DNA of 64,000 nucleotides from Neptunitalea lumnitzerae. Lineage in GTDB: Bacteria > Bacteroidota > Bacteroidia > Flavobacteriales > Flavobacteriaceae. Below, one piece after another: positions 15,925 through 25,202 of the stretch. The position numbers and the translations under genes were made by a program. Location: assembly GCF_027924185.1 (NCBI RefSeq), contig NZ_BRVO01000001.1, positions 930,001 to 994,000 of the forward strand, in the 5' to 3' direction. A model generated the notes under the pieces. That model was not told where the DNA came from and did not search any database. It saw only the letters and a program-made list of their open reading frames with translations. Every line of letters starts with the position of its first letter. The stretch's first letter is position 1.

Positions 15925-18735
15925 TTAGAATCTAAAATAAACGTTCATGAAATAGGTAGTACCGTATCCGTACCAGTATTTAGAACCGAAGATAGGGGTT
16001 TGTCTTGCCTTGTCTTCTTTTAAGCTTCTATAGTTAGCATTTCTACCTTGCTCAAAACCACCAGTTTTGTATTTTTCGTTTAATACGTTGTTAATGCTAG
16101 CAAAGAAACCAATGTAATATTTACGGTTTATTCTCCATGATTTACCACCTATTAGGTTTACGGTCATGTAAGAATTAAATTTCTCTTGTTTTAATAGCTC
16201 TTTAGCCACTTCAGCATCGTAGTCATTATATATTTGACCATCGTTGTTTGTGTAGAAACTAGAAGTTCTTGTAAGCGGACTCACATCTATATAAGCATTA
16301 GAGAAAAAGTTAGATGTAGCACCTATCCACCAGTAATCTGGGTCTCTATATTCAAAACCTACAGATAATGCACGTTGTGGTCCTGTAGCAACTTTATAGT
16401 TCTTTAAGTAAGAAGTATAAGTCTGAGATCTGTTACCAGCATCATCTGTTAAATATAAGTCTGGGTTGTTGTTATAGATGCTTTCCATAATAGACCCAGC
16501 AGCTTTTAATTTAATAGTTGGTGTTACTTGAGCTTCAATACCAAATTCTCCACCAATGTTTCTAGTGTCTATACCTGTTAAGATTTCTTGAATAAAAGCA
16601 TTAGGGTCTGCTTGTACACCACCTGTAGAGAAAGAAACCCCTTCTGCATAGTAGAAAGAAATTTCGTTAGCATCTTCTATAGTGTTATAAAAACCACTAA
16701 TTCTACCTTTTACTTTTGGTAATCTTAAAATATAACTTGCATCAACAGAAGTAATTACTTCTTCTTTAATACCGTCTACTATATTATGGTTTTCTCTAGC
16801 GTTAGAGAAGGTGTTTCTAATAGTAGGTGCTTTGGTCATGTATGCAGCATTTACATCTAATAAATGACGACCAGATATTTTATACGTCAATCCTGCTTTA
16901 CCAGAAACTCCTGTAAAGTTTAATTTTTCTCCTTTACCATAAGAGTCTGTAGGGAAAGTACCTGATTGGTAAATACCATCTCTTTGGTAAGAAGTTTGTG
17001 TTACACGTCCAGCAACATAAAAATCAACTTTGTTGTATTTAAATTGTGCTTGTGCAAAACCTTCAACTACATCAGAGTAAATATTGTAGTTATACTTAAA
17101 TTTATCTCCTTCACCTACAATACGGTTAGGATTCATTAAGTTGTTTTGAACAACGTCTGGTGTACCTTGTTCAATATCTCCAGATTCAGCAAAATTATCT
17201 ACATCTAAAAAGCCATTACCTCCTAATAAGTCAATAATTTCAGCAAAGTTAGAAGAGTTCAAGTGCTTGTAAGTAGCAGATGCATTAAAGATAATATTTT
17301 CAGAAATGTCAGCCTTTAAAATTGTGTTTGCGTTAAAAAGCTTGTCATCGGTTCTGTCTTCATATAAAACATACGTAGAGTAACCACCAACATTAGCAAA
17401 GTTGTGTTGGTACATTTCATTCCAGTTAATTTGTCCGTTAGAAACAAATTCTTGTTGTGCTAAGTATGCATTTGTATAGTTAGGTCCTTCATCTAATCCT
17501 AACCAAAAACTAGGTAATTTTTGGTAGTAAGTAGGGCTAGGGTTAGAGCCCCCACCAACAGGTATCCCATCTTCATTTAAACGACTTCCGTTAAATTCAA
17601 TACGGCTGTTCCCCATTTTACCAAATTGGTAAGCAACGTTTGTGTTTAAGCTTACGTTATCGCTAATATCCCAATAATGGTTTAACATAAATATAGGCTC
17701 TTCAACATCTTTAACTCTAGAGTTACGTTTTTCACCATCTTGGTAACCCCAGTACTCGTTATAACTGGTTCCTTTAAGGTCAAAAACTTCTTGTGTGTTA
17801 GGAGAAGATTTACCTCTTCTATTAGGAGCATACATAGCTGTAAAGTTTAAGCTATGCTTGTCGTTAAATTTATATTCTAAAGCAGTAAAGAAAGAGTTGG
17901 CGTTGTAAAAAGTACCATCGTTAAAACCTTCTTCACCCCATCTTCTAGTAGCAGCAACTGTAAATGCCCAACCGCTTTCTAATAAACCGGTAGAGTAGGT
18001 TGCCATAGCTCTGTTAGCATAACTTCTGTTAGAGTTAGAGTAAGCTACACGAACTCCTGGTCTGTATTTAGAAGCTCTTACATTAATATTGGTAGTACCA
18101 ATTAAACCACCAAAATTATAGTTAGAAGGTGCTAACCCATTAGTAAACTCTTGGTCTCTTGTTACATCGTTTAAACCACCCCAGTTACCCCATTGTGGTC
18201 TTCCGTTGTACAATTTGTTCATTTCAATACCATTAAGCATTACCTTACCTCTGTCGGTATTTAACCCTCTTACTCTGTAAAAAGAAGGGCTAAAATCAAA
18301 AGCAGCAGCATTTAAATAGGTATCTCTAGATGCTTGTAAAATACCAGAAGTTACATCGGCACCGTTACCTTCATCTGTTAAGTTGCTTTCGGTTAAAGCA
18401 ATAAGGTTGGTAGCCTGCTCTTCTGTTAAATCTTTTTCTAGAAATATCATACCTAGGTCTAAACCTTCAGCTGGTACTTCTACTGGTAATGAATTAATCA
18501 AGTAACCTTCAGCAATAATTGTTAAACTTTGCAGTCCTGTTGGTACTTCGTTAATCGTAAAGACTCCGTCTTGATTGGTGTGAACCATCAGTGTGGTGCC
18601 TTCTACAGTAACCTCTACATTAGATAGTGGTTCTTTTCCCTGAGTATCTACCACAGTACCCGTAACTGTTACGTTTTGGGCAAAAGCAAATGTGGTAAAA
18701 ATGCTTAAGAGAAAAAATGCTAGTCTTTTCTTCAT
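15925..18735 (-). CDS. TonB-dependent outer-membrane receptor
   Basis: A 936-residue receptor. The signal peptide (cleavage near FAFAQ, about residue 19) is followed by a carboxypeptidase-regulatory-like domain (about 22-105; VTGTVVDTQGKEPLSNVEVTVEGT), a plug (about 120-245, with FYRVRGLNTDRGKVMLNGIEMN) and a 22-strand-type barrel ending in the aromatic terminus VYFRF. It forms a unit with the DUF5689 lipoprotein and is divergent from an exported nuclease/phosphatase. A TACATTTG element (minus, 18793-18800) can serve as its -7 box. The substrate cannot be read from the sequence; the neighbours suggest a nucleic-acid or phosphate-containing ligand. Confidence 0.93.
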   Translation of the reverse strand: MKKRLAFFLLSIFTTFAFAQNVTVTGTVVDTQGKEPLSNVEVTVEGTTLMVHTNQDGVFTINEVPTGLQSLTIIAEGYLINSLPVEVPAEGLDLGMIFLEKDLTEEQATNLIALTESNLTDEGNGADVTSGILQASRDTYLNAAAFDFSPSFYRVRGLNTDRGKVMLNGIEMNKLYNGRPQWGNWGGLNDVTRDQEFTNGLAPSNYNFGGLIGTTNINVRASKYRPGVRVAYSNSNRSYANRAMATYSTGLLESGWAFTVAATRRWGEEGFNDGTFYNANSFFTALEYKFNDKHSLNFTAMYAPNRRGKSSPNTQEVFDLKGTSYNEYWGYQDGEKRNSRVKDVEEPIFMLNHYWDISDNVSLNTNVAYQFGKMGNSRIEFNGSRLNEDGIPVGGGSNPSPTYYQKLPSFWLGLDEGPNYTNAYLAQQEFVSNGQINWNEMYQHNFANVGGYSTYVLYEDRTDDKLFNANTILKADISENIIFNASATYKHLNSSNFAEIIDLLGGNGFLDVDNFAESGDIEQGTPDVVQNNLMNPNRIVGEGDKFKYNYNIYSDVVEGFAQAQFKYNKVDFYVAGRVTQTSYQRDGIYQSGTFPTDSYGKGEKLNFTGVSGKAGLTYKISGRHLLDVNAAYMTKAPTIRNTFSNARENHNIVDGIKEEVITSVDASYILRLPKVKGRISGFYNTIEDANEISFYYAEGVSFSTGGVQADPNAFIQEILTGIDTRNIGGEFGIEAQVTPTIKLKAAGSIMESIYNNNPDLYLTDDAGNRSQTYTSYLKNYKVATGPQRALSVGFEYRDPDYWWIGATSNFFSNAYIDVSPLTRTSSFYTNNDGQIYNDYDAEVAKELLKQEKFNSYMTVNLIGGKSWRINRKYYIGFFASINNVLNEKYKTGGFEQGRNANYRSLKEDKARQTPIFGSKYWYGYGTTYFMNVYFRF

Positions 18736-18792
18736 AAAAAAATTAATTAAAAAAATCGTCTTTTGTTAAATCATAAAAATATGTTAACGCGG

Positions 18793-18828
18793 CAAATGTA
18801 GTAAAATTCACAGAATTATTTACTTTTG
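18793..18828. promoter_or_regulatory. Back-to-back -7 elements of the divergent receptor and nuclease promoters
   Basis: TACATTTG on the minus strand (18793-18800) and TACTTTTG on the plus strand (18821-18828) match the Bacteroidota -7 consensus TAnnTTTG. They face outward in the 128-bp gap between the receptor (start 18735) and the nuclease (start 18864). No good TTG box was found for either, which may indicate dependence on an activator. Confidence 0.5.
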
Positions 18829-18863
18829 CTCTGTTTTATAACACTTAGATAACACATTGAAGA

Positions 18864-19916
18864 ATGAATAGATTAAGAGTATTGTTGTTTGCCTTTTGTG
18901 CAGTGGTATGGTCATTAAAGATAAATGCACAAGAGAAGAAAACCTTTAGGGTTAGAACGGTTGCCTTTTACAACGTGGAAAACCTGTTTGATATATATGA
19001 TGACCCTAAGAAGTTTGATGATGATAGAACCCCTGAAGGTAAAGACCATTGGACAGAGGAAATCTATAAAGACAAAATTAAAAACACTGCAAAAGTAATT
19101 GCTGATATAGGTAAGGAAGTTACTGGGTCGGCTCCTGATATTATTGGAGTTGCAGAAATTGAGAATGAGCGTGTATTGAATGATTTGATAAATGACCCTC
19201 AGTTAAAAAAGTTTAATTATGGGTTTGTTCATTTTGATTCTCCTGACGAACGTGGAATTGATGTTGCATTATTGTATAAGAAAAATGTATTTACTCCACT
19301 AAGTTTTGATCATATACCTTTAATGTTACGTGATGCTGATGGTGATAGAGATTATACCAGAGATCAGTTATTGGTTACTGGTATTTTAGATAACGAAGAA
19401 ATACATTTTATTGTAAACCACTGGCCATCTAGAAGTGGGGGAGAAGCTAAAAGTAGATCTAAAAGAGAAGCTGCTGCTGCCTTAAATAAGAAGATTATAG
19501 ATTCTCTTCAAAACTTAAACCCTGATAGTAAAATTATTTCGATGGGAGATTTGAATGACGACCCTACTAATTCTAGTATGAAAAATATACTTAAAACTAA
19601 AGGTAAAATAAGTAAGGTAAAAGGGAAAGATTTATATAACCCAATGGAAAGTATGTTGAAAAAAGGATTAGGTTCTTTGGCATACAGAGATTCTTGGAAT
19701 TTGTTTGATCAAATTTTCTTTACTGCTGAATTACTAAAAGAGGATAAAAGCTCTTTCCGTTTTTACCAAGCACATATTTATAATAAGCGTTATTTAATAC
19801 AAGCAGAAGGTAAGTATAAGGGGTATCCTTTTAGAAGTTATTCTAACGGAAATTATACTGGTGGGTATAGTGACCACTTTCCTGTTTACATTTATTTGAT
19901 TAAGGAATCTAAATAA
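18864..19916 (+). CDS. Exported endonuclease/exonuclease/phosphatase-family protein
   Basis: A 350-residue protein with a signal peptide (cleavage near KINAQ, about residue 22). The DNase I-like fold motifs are in order: VAFYNVENLFD (metal-binding N), IIGVAEIENERVL (catalytic E), HFIVNHWPSRSGG (catalytic H), ISMGDLNDDPTN (D and N), and the closing GGYSDHFPVYIYL (D-H pair). All key residues are present, so it should be an active metal-dependent phosphodiesterase or nuclease outside the cytoplasm. Its divergent pairing with the receptor and OB-fold lipoprotein suggests that it supplies their substrate by cutting extracellular nucleic acid or organophosphate. Confidence 0.9.
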   Translation: MNRLRVLLFAFCAVVWSLKINAQEKKTFRVRTVAFYNVENLFDIYDDPKKFDDDRTPEGKDHWTEEIYKDKIKNTAKVIADIGKEVTGSAPDIIGVAEIENERVLNDLINDPQLKKFNYGFVHFDSPDERGIDVALLYKKNVFTPLSFDHIPLMLRDADGDRDYTRDQLLVTGILDNEEIHFIVNHWPSRSGGEAKSRSKREAAAALNKKIIDSLQNLNPDSKIISMGDLNDDPTNSSMKNILKTKGKISKVKGKDLYNPMESMLKKGLGSLAYRDSWNLFDQIFFTAELLKEDKSSFRFYQAHIYNKRYLIQAEGKYKGYPFRSYSNGNYTGGYSDHFPVYIYLIKESK

Positions 19917-19942
19917 AGTATTAAAAAACAACTACATAAGTT

Positions 19943-19974
19943 AAAGCCGTTCTAAATTAGAGCGGCTTTTTATA
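19943..19974 (+). terminator. Rho-independent terminator after the exported nuclease
   Basis: The arms AAAGCCG (19943-19949) and CGGCTTT (from 19963) pair, with further pairing of TCTAA and TTAGA inside, and are followed by a T-rich tail. It lies 27 bases after the stop codon. Confidence 0.8.
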
Positions 19975-20050
19975 TTTTTAATGTAATATTATGCTTATTG
20001 GTTTATTTTTATCTTATAAAAAAGAAAAAACTTGTTTGTCCCCGCTATTT

Positions 20051-21175
20051 ATGAAACGAGAAGAAGAGCGTTTACAGAAGCTTATTAATTATAGGTTATC
20101 GCATGATCCGTCAGAGGAAATTTTAAATTCTTTGACAGAGTTTGTTTCTACATTATTTGATACCCCCATTAGTTTAATCACCTTTATAGATGGAGATACC
20201 TTGTTATTTACTAATTGTAAAGGTTTAGAAGATAATGAGGTTGCTTACAATGACTCCTTTTGTAAGTATACGGTTTTAAACCCCGATGAGGTTTTTGTAA
20301 TTGAGAATGCTAGAACACATGAACAGTTTAAAACTAACCCACACGTGGCAGGGAATAAACGTTTCCAATTTTATATGGGAGCAGCACTAAAGTCAACAGC
20401 TGGTGAGGTATATGGAACGCTTTGTATTTTAGATAAAGAACCTAAGAAAATTTCCGAAAGAGAAAAGAAAACCTTTAAGCTAGTAGCTGAAAAGGTGATG
20501 GATTATCTGAATATGAAAAAGCGTTTGGAAGATAATAAAAAGGAAATAGCAGAAAGTGCCGAAAGCCTTATTAAACTTACTTCTAACGTACCTTTAACTA
20601 TATTTCAGTTACGTAGAAAACGGGATGGTACTTATAGGTATGATTTTATTAGTTTGGGAGATTATGATAACGGTTTTGGAAGTCAATTAGAAGAGTTGAG
20701 GGAGCGCCCTGAAATTGGATTAAGTGTTGTGTTTGAAGAACATGTGGATGAGTTTAGAAATTCTTTAGAAAAGTCTTACCAAGAATTAATAGAGTGGTGT
20801 TGTGAGTTTAAAGTGCATCTAACTAACGGGTATGCTTGGTATAAAACAAAAGCAACTCCAGAAAAACTTAAGAATGGCGATGTGGTATGGTATGGTTATT
20901 TCGAGGAAATTACCAATCAGGTAATCTACGAAGAGGCCATGGAGCGTATTGCTTTTGATATATCACACGTGTTGCGAAAACCAGTAGCAAATTTGATGGT
21001 GCTTTCAGAGCTTATTTTGCAAGAGAAAAATTTAAAGGAAGATCAGTTAAAAGAGTATACTGTGTTTATTCGGGAAATTTCTAATGAATTGAATAAATTT
21101 ACACACGAGTTAAATTCTGTTTATGAAAAGAAATGGAATGCTTTGGTTAACGGTAATGATACTTGCGAAGAGTAA
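20051..21175 (+). CDS. GAF-domain protein with a histidine-kinase dimerisation helix but no ATPase domain
   Basis: I take the ATG at 20051 (374 residues) as start; an upstream ATG at 19991 would add 20 residues without a known domain. A GAF domain occupies about residues 20-160 (ISLITFIDGDTLLFTNCKGL, GAALKSTAGEVYGTLCILD), followed by a coiled segment and a PAS-like region (about 175-290). The end is a HisKA-like helix pair with H306 in DISHVLRKPVANLMVLSEL. The chain stops about 68 residues after this histidine, so N, G1 and G2 boxes are absent. It may be a phosphotransfer or regulatory partner of another kinase, or a truncated kinase. The DUF423 gene begins 11 bases later. Confidence 0.8.
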   Translation: MKREEERLQKLINYRLSHDPSEEILNSLTEFVSTLFDTPISLITFIDGDTLLFTNCKGLEDNEVAYNDSFCKYTVLNPDEVFVIENARTHEQFKTNPHVAGNKRFQFYMGAALKSTAGEVYGTLCILDKEPKKISEREKKTFKLVAEKVMDYLNMKKRLEDNKKEIAESAESLIKLTSNVPLTIFQLRRKRDGTYRYDFISLGDYDNGFGSQLEELRERPEIGLSVVFEEHVDEFRNSLEKSYQELIEWCCEFKVHLTNGYAWYKTKATPEKLKNGDVVWYGYFEEITNQVIYEEAMERIAFDISHVLRKPVANLMVLSELILQEKNLKEDQLKEYTVFIREISNELNKFTHELNSVYEKKWNALVNGNDTCEE

Positions 21176-21186
21176 AATAGTATAAT

Positions 21187-21567
21187 ATGATTATAGCACA
21201 AATAGCAGGCGCTTTATTTGGTTTGCTTTCAGTAGTTTTAGGGGCATTTGGAGCGCATGCTTTGAAAGGTAAGTTTACCGAACAGCAACTAGTAAGTTAT
21301 GAAACAGGGGTAAAATACCAAATGTACCACGCTATAGTTTTGTTGATATTAGGGTATCTGCCGTTAGGTCAAGTAAAAGCGCTTACAGTTTGGTTTTTTA
21401 TTTTTGGAACCCTATTGTTTTCTGGTAGTATTTATTTACTGTGTTACACAGGCTATAAAGGAAACAAATGGAAGTTTTTAGGACCTGTAACTCCTTTAGG
21501 AGGCTTACTTTTAGTAGTAGGTTGGGCACTGCTGTTATACAATGCCCTAGTACCTATTTTTGTTTAA
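21187..21567 (+). CDS. DUF423 small membrane protein
   Basis: A 126-residue integral membrane protein with four hydrophobic segments. It carries the family signature LGAFGAHALKGKFTEQQLVSYETGVKYQMYHAI near residues 17-50 and GPVTPLGGLLLVVGWALL near 98-116. The function of this widespread family is not established. It probably shares a transcript with the GAF protein 11 bases upstream. A second, diverged copy lies at 43886-44269 on the other strand. Confidence 0.9.
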   Translation: MIIAQIAGALFGLLSVVLGAFGAHALKGKFTEQQLVSYETGVKYQMYHAIVLLILGYLPLGQVKALTVWFFIFGTLLFSGSIYLLCYTGYKGNKWKFLGPVTPLGGLLLVVGWALLLYNALVPIFV

Positions 21568-21578
21568 TGTGGTAGTTC

Positions 21579-21713
21579 TTAGTGGCAACCACAATCATCT
21601 TTACCACATCCTGAGTTTCGGTTAATTTTTTGTCTTTTAGGCATGTTGTATTTGTAAAATAAATACAAAAGGGCGCCTAGTACACTTGCGTAAACTAAAA
21701 TTTCTTGCATCAT
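21579..21713 (-). CDS. FeoB-associated Cys-rich membrane microprotein
   Basis: A 44-codon gene (starts ATG-ATG at 21713/21710, stop at 21581-21579). The peptide has one membrane helix (EILVYASVLGALLYLFYKY), a basic stretch (KRQKINR) and a cysteine-rich end, SGCGKDDCGCH. This matches the small FeoB-associated Cys-rich proteins found directly behind feoB, thought to act in iron handling or as a FeoC-like accessory. It starts nine bases after the feoB stop with a purine-rich ribosome-binding stretch (AAGAAAAGAAG) just before the first ATG. Confidence 0.88.
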   Translation of the reverse strand: MMQEILVYASVLGALLYLFYKYNMPKRQKINRNSGCGKDDCGCH

Positions 21714-21722
21714 CTTCTTTTC

Positions 21723-23819
21723 TTATTTTAAAATTTGAAAGGCTATCAAGGCAACTATATACGCAAATCCTGTCATACTAACTAGTTGTATTGAAGGCCA
21801 TTTCCAACTATTGGTTTCTCTTTTAACAACGGCTAAAGTACTCATACATTGCATTGCAAACGCATAAAATAGCAATAAAGATACTCCTGAGGCTAAGTTA
21901 AAAACTTTAAATCCGTCAGGTCTAATTTCAGAAGCCATTCTGTTTTTAATAGTGTTTTCATCATCAGAGCCTACACTATAAATAGTAGCTAAGGTACCTA
22001 CAAACACCTCTCTTGCTGCAAAAGAACTCACAATTGCTATGCCAATTTTCCAGTCGTACCCAAGAGGTTCTATTACAGGTTCAATGGCTTTACCAACAAT
22101 CCCTATATAAGAGTTTTCTAATTGGTAAGAGCTTATATGTTTGTTTAATTCTTCTTTGCTAATATTTTGGTCTTGGTATTGAGCGGTTATAATACTTTCT
22201 GCATTTTCAAACTTTTCAGAAGGTCCGTTAGTAGCTAAAAACCATAAAATAATGGAAAGGGCTAATATTATTTTACCAGCACCTAGCACAAAGCTTTTAG
22301 TTTTTTCAAAAACAGTAATACCAATATTTTTTAATAGTGGAATTTTGTAATTAGGCATTTCTACCACAAAGAAAGAACGTGTTCTAAATTTTAAAATTTT
22401 GTGTAAAATGTAAGCAGATATAATAGCCATTAAAAACCCTAAAATGTATAAACTCATCAAGGCAAGTGCTTGGTAGCTTAATCCTAGTAAGGAGCCTTCT
22501 GGTATTACTAACGATATGATAATAAGGTATACAGGCAGTCTTGCAGAACAAGTAGTAAACGGAGTTACTAAAATGGTAATAAGGCGTTCTTTCCAGTTTT
22601 CAATATTTCTAGTAGCCATTACTGCTGGTATAGCACAGGCAGTACCAGAAATTAACGGAACCACACTTTTACCACTAAGTCCAAAGCGTTTCATTATGTT
22701 ATCCATTAAAAAAACAACCCTGCTCATATAGCCTGTCTCTTCTAGTATGGAAATAAATAAAAATAAAAAGGCTATTTGTGGAATAAAAATAACAATACCT
22801 CCAATACCTGGTATGATACCTTCGGCAATAAGATTGGTAAAGGCTCCGGAAGGTAAATTTGTTTTGGTCCATTCTCCTATAAAAGAGAAAGAATCATCTA
22901 TGAGGTTCATAGGAACTTCGCTCCAACTGTATATAGCCTGAAATATAAGAAGCAGTATTAAAAAGAAAATAGCAAAACCCCATACTTTATGCATTAAAAC
23001 CCTATCTAAAACAGATCTAAGATCTTTAGCGGCATTAATGTCTTTTCTGAAGGTTTCTTTAAGTACTCCATTGATAAACTGATAGCGTACAATGGTTTCC
23101 TTTTGCTGCATTCGCTTTAAATCAGAGCGTGATTTTGTAGAGAAATTAGAAGTATCTTTAACTAAATTTCTATCTAACTTTACAAAATTCACATCTTGTG
23201 TTATAACCAACCAAAGCTTGTAAATAGATTGATTAGGAAAAGCCTTTTTAAGTCCGCCAAAATACTCTTGGTCTATTACTGAAGAATTAACACATGGTTC
23301 AGCAGATATATTCTTGTAATCTAAAATTAGGTCTTTCAGTGTATCAATACCGGTACCTTTTCTTGTGCTTACCAGAACTACTTTGGTATTTAAGCGTTTT
23401 TCTAAAAGTTCAAAATCTACAGAAATTCCTTTACGCTCCATTCTGTCGGCCATATTCACCACCAAAATACAAGGTATTTCTAAATCTTTTATTTGGGTAA
23501 ATAAAAGTAAATTTCGCTTTAGATTTTCTACATCTGCTACAATAACAGCTACATCTGGGTAGTCTTTATCGTTTTTGTTAAGGAGTAGTTCAATAACAAC
23601 ATTTTCGTCTAATGAAGTTGCATTTAAACTATAGGTTCCTGGTAAGTCTAGTATATGTGCTTTAACGCCTCTAGGTAGCTTACAAACACCTTCTTTTTTT
23701 TCTACGGTAATACCAGGATAGTTACCCACTTTTTGGTTAAGTCCGGTTAAGGCATTAAAAACGGATGTTTTACCTGTGTTCGGATTCCCTATGAGGGCAA
23801 CTTTAATTTGCTTGCTCAT
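21723..23819 (-). CDS. feoB: Ferrous iron transport protein B
   Basis: A 698-residue inner-membrane Fe(II) transporter. The N-terminal G domain has the P-loop GNPNTGKTS (11-19), the G3 motif DLPGTYSL (about 58-65) and the G4 motif VNMAD (about 121-125), followed by a helical GDI-like region. The membrane part contains two nucleoside-recognition gates, including GIIPGIGGIVIFIPQIAFLF and the cysteine in SGTACAIPAVMATRN. The length is normal for the family. The start overlaps the end of feoA by four bases (ATGA), and a Cys-rich microprotein follows, giving a feoA-feoB-microprotein operon. Confidence 0.97.
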   Translation of the reverse strand: MSKQIKVALIGNPNTGKTSVFNALTGLNQKVGNYPGITVEKKEGVCKLPRGVKAHILDLPGTYSLNATSLDENVVIELLLNKNDKDYPDVAVIVADVENLKRNLLLFTQIKDLEIPCILVVNMADRMERKGISVDFELLEKRLNTKVVLVSTRKGTGIDTLKDLILDYKNISAEPCVNSSVIDQEYFGGLKKAFPNQSIYKLWLVITQDVNFVKLDRNLVKDTSNFSTKSRSDLKRMQQKETIVRYQFINGVLKETFRKDINAAKDLRSVLDRVLMHKVWGFAIFFLILLLIFQAIYSWSEVPMNLIDDSFSFIGEWTKTNLPSGAFTNLIAEGIIPGIGGIVIFIPQIAFLFLFISILEETGYMSRVVFLMDNIMKRFGLSGKSVVPLISGTACAIPAVMATRNIENWKERLITILVTPFTTCSARLPVYLIIISLVIPEGSLLGLSYQALALMSLYILGFLMAIISAYILHKILKFRTRSFFVVEMPNYKIPLLKNIGITVFEKTKSFVLGAGKIILALSIILWFLATNGPSEKFENAESIITAQYQDQNISKEELNKHISSYQLENSYIGIVGKAIEPVIEPLGYDWKIGIAIVSSFAAREVFVGTLATIYSVGSDDENTIKNRMASEIRPDGFKVFNLASGVSLLLFYAFAMQCMSTLAVVKRETNSWKWPSIQLVSMTGFAYIVALIAFQILK

Positions 23820-24061
23820 AGTGTAGGGGTATTTTCTATTTTCTCAATTTCAATCAATTGTGCAGTTTGTCTTCTAATGGCAAGAAAAGATCCATTTATG
23901 TTTAAGTACATGGGGTCTTTAAATGGAGCAAATTGAATTAATTCTACTTCATTTCCGGGAAGGCATCCCATCTCATATAATTTTAAAGGTATTTCTTGGT
24001 GAGATATATCTTTAATAATTCCTTTTTCTCCTCGCTTCAAATCTGAAATAGTACGTTTCAA
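23816..24061 (-). CDS. feoA: Ferrous iron transport protein A
   Basis: An 81-residue SH3-like cytoplasmic protein that supports FeoB. It has the typical line LKRGEKGIIKDI...IPLKLYEMGCLPGNEVELIQFAPFKDPMYLNING and ends with an EIEKIE tail. The start codon is TTG at 24061-24059; no ATG lies near it. It is the first gene of the feo operon, 30 bases downstream of a near-perfect promoter (24091-24121). Confidence 0.93.
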   Translation of the reverse strand: MKRTISDLKRGEKGIIKDISHQEIPLKLYEMGCLPGNEVELIQFAPFKDPMYLNINGSFLAIRRQTAQLIEIEKIENTPTL

Positions 24062-24090
24062 TTTTCTTATTTAGATTGATTTTAATTAAG

Positions 24091-24121
24091 CAAAAGTACT
24101 ATAAATAATGCAGTTAACAAA
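24091..24121 (-). promoter_or_regulatory. Promoter of the feo operon
   Basis: Read on the minus strand, TTTG (24121-24118), a 19-base spacer and TACTTTTG (24098-24091) fit the Bacteroidota consensus TTTG-N19-TAnnTTTG exactly. It lies 30 bases before the TTG start of feoA. No convincing Fur box was identified by eye. Confidence 0.78.
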
Positions 24122-24171
24122 AAAGTTTAGTATTAATAAGCTATACATGGGTAAAGCGATGTTTATTTAGG

Positions 24172-24870
24172 TTACTCAAACTCTTCTTTTTCAAGTTTTT
24201 TAATGTCAATTAAGAGTTTTTGGATGTCTTCTTTTTTAGTGCCATCGTAAAAACCACGTATTCTTTTTTTAGTGTCAACCAAAACAAAATTTTCGGTATG
24301 TACCATGTCGTAGGGGCCACCATCTCCATCACTTTCTGCGGCTAAGTAACTTTTACGGGCTAATGCATAAATTTGCTTTTTATCGCCGGTAACTAAATTC
24401 CACTTACTGTCATTAACGCCTTTTTCAATAGCATATTTTTTTAGTTGTGGTACCGAGTCTTGCACCGGGGTCACACTATGTGAAAGTAGCATTACATGGT
24501 TGTTGTTTAAAATTTCTTTTTGAATATCTGCCATGTTAGCGGTCATAATAGGGCATATTCCAGGGCAGGTTGTAAAAAAGAAATCGGCTACATAAATTTT
24601 CCCATCGTAATTTTTTTGCGTAATCGTATCTCCGTTTTGGTTTACTAATTTAAAATTGGCAATGGTGTGGTATTTTTTGATGTATTGTACGGTGCTGTCT
24701 ACCAATTTTTCATTTACGTCTGTAGGCTGAAAAATAGGAAGTCGTTCTGCGGCTTCTCTCCCTGGTTTACTTAAAAAGTAATATATAGCTAAAAATGTAA
24801 TAACCAGTAGGATGCTTAAAAATGAAATAAGCGCTATTAAAGAGGTGCTTTTTTTTGCTTTTAGAGTCAT
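24172..24870 (-). CDS. SCO1/SenC-family copper chaperone or thioredoxin-like protein
   Basis: A 232-residue membrane-anchored protein (helix at about 10-33). The thioredoxin fold carries the copper-binding motif CPGIC (C102, C106) after VADFFFTT and the distal histidine H191 in YDMVHTENFVLVD, which together form the Cys-Cys-His copper site. Family members deliver copper to the CuA centre of cytochrome oxidase or act as thiol reductases. The neighbouring feo genes are in the same direction but have their own promoter. A TAAATTTG element (24903-24896, minus) can serve as its -7 box. Confidence 0.93.
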   Translation of the reverse strand: MTLKAKKSTSLIALISFLSILLVITFLAIYYFLSKPGREAAERLPIFQPTDVNEKLVDSTVQYIKKYHTIANFKLVNQNGDTITQKNYDGKIYVADFFFTTCPGICPIMTANMADIQKEILNNNHVMLLSHSVTPVQDSVPQLKKYAIEKGVNDSKWNLVTGDKKQIYALARKSYLAAESDGDGGPYDMVHTENFVLVDTKKRIRGFYDGTKKEDIQKLLIDIKKLEKEEFE

Positions 24871-25202
24871 GTTTTTTAATGCGTAAAACGATGGGCAAAT
24901 TTACAGATTTATGATGGTTTGGTTTGTTAAAGTGTTGAAATATTGATGGCATACTTAAAACCAAGTTTCTTTTTCTTACGTATATATATCAAAAATACAT
25001 GACCATTAAAGTAACAAATGTTACATGATTGAATTTTGGAATGTTAGATTGTTTATTAAAAATTAGGTTTTGTGTTGCATTTATAAAAAATGCACTAAAT
25101 GTGTGAATTTTCGACAAAACATCAGTGAGAATTATGGTTTGATGTTTTTTATCGAATAAAAATTATATATTTACAATACCCAAATTTACTATTGCTTAAA
25201 AT
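24871..25202. other. Divergent intergenic region
   Basis: These 332 bases separate the SCO1 gene from the M1 peptidase. They contain the -7 candidate for the SCO1 gene (24896-24903) and a 14-bp dyad GTAACAAATGTTAC (25013-25026), which could be an operator. A TATATTTA element near 25167 may belong to the peptidase promoter. No gene is seen. Confidence 0.45.
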
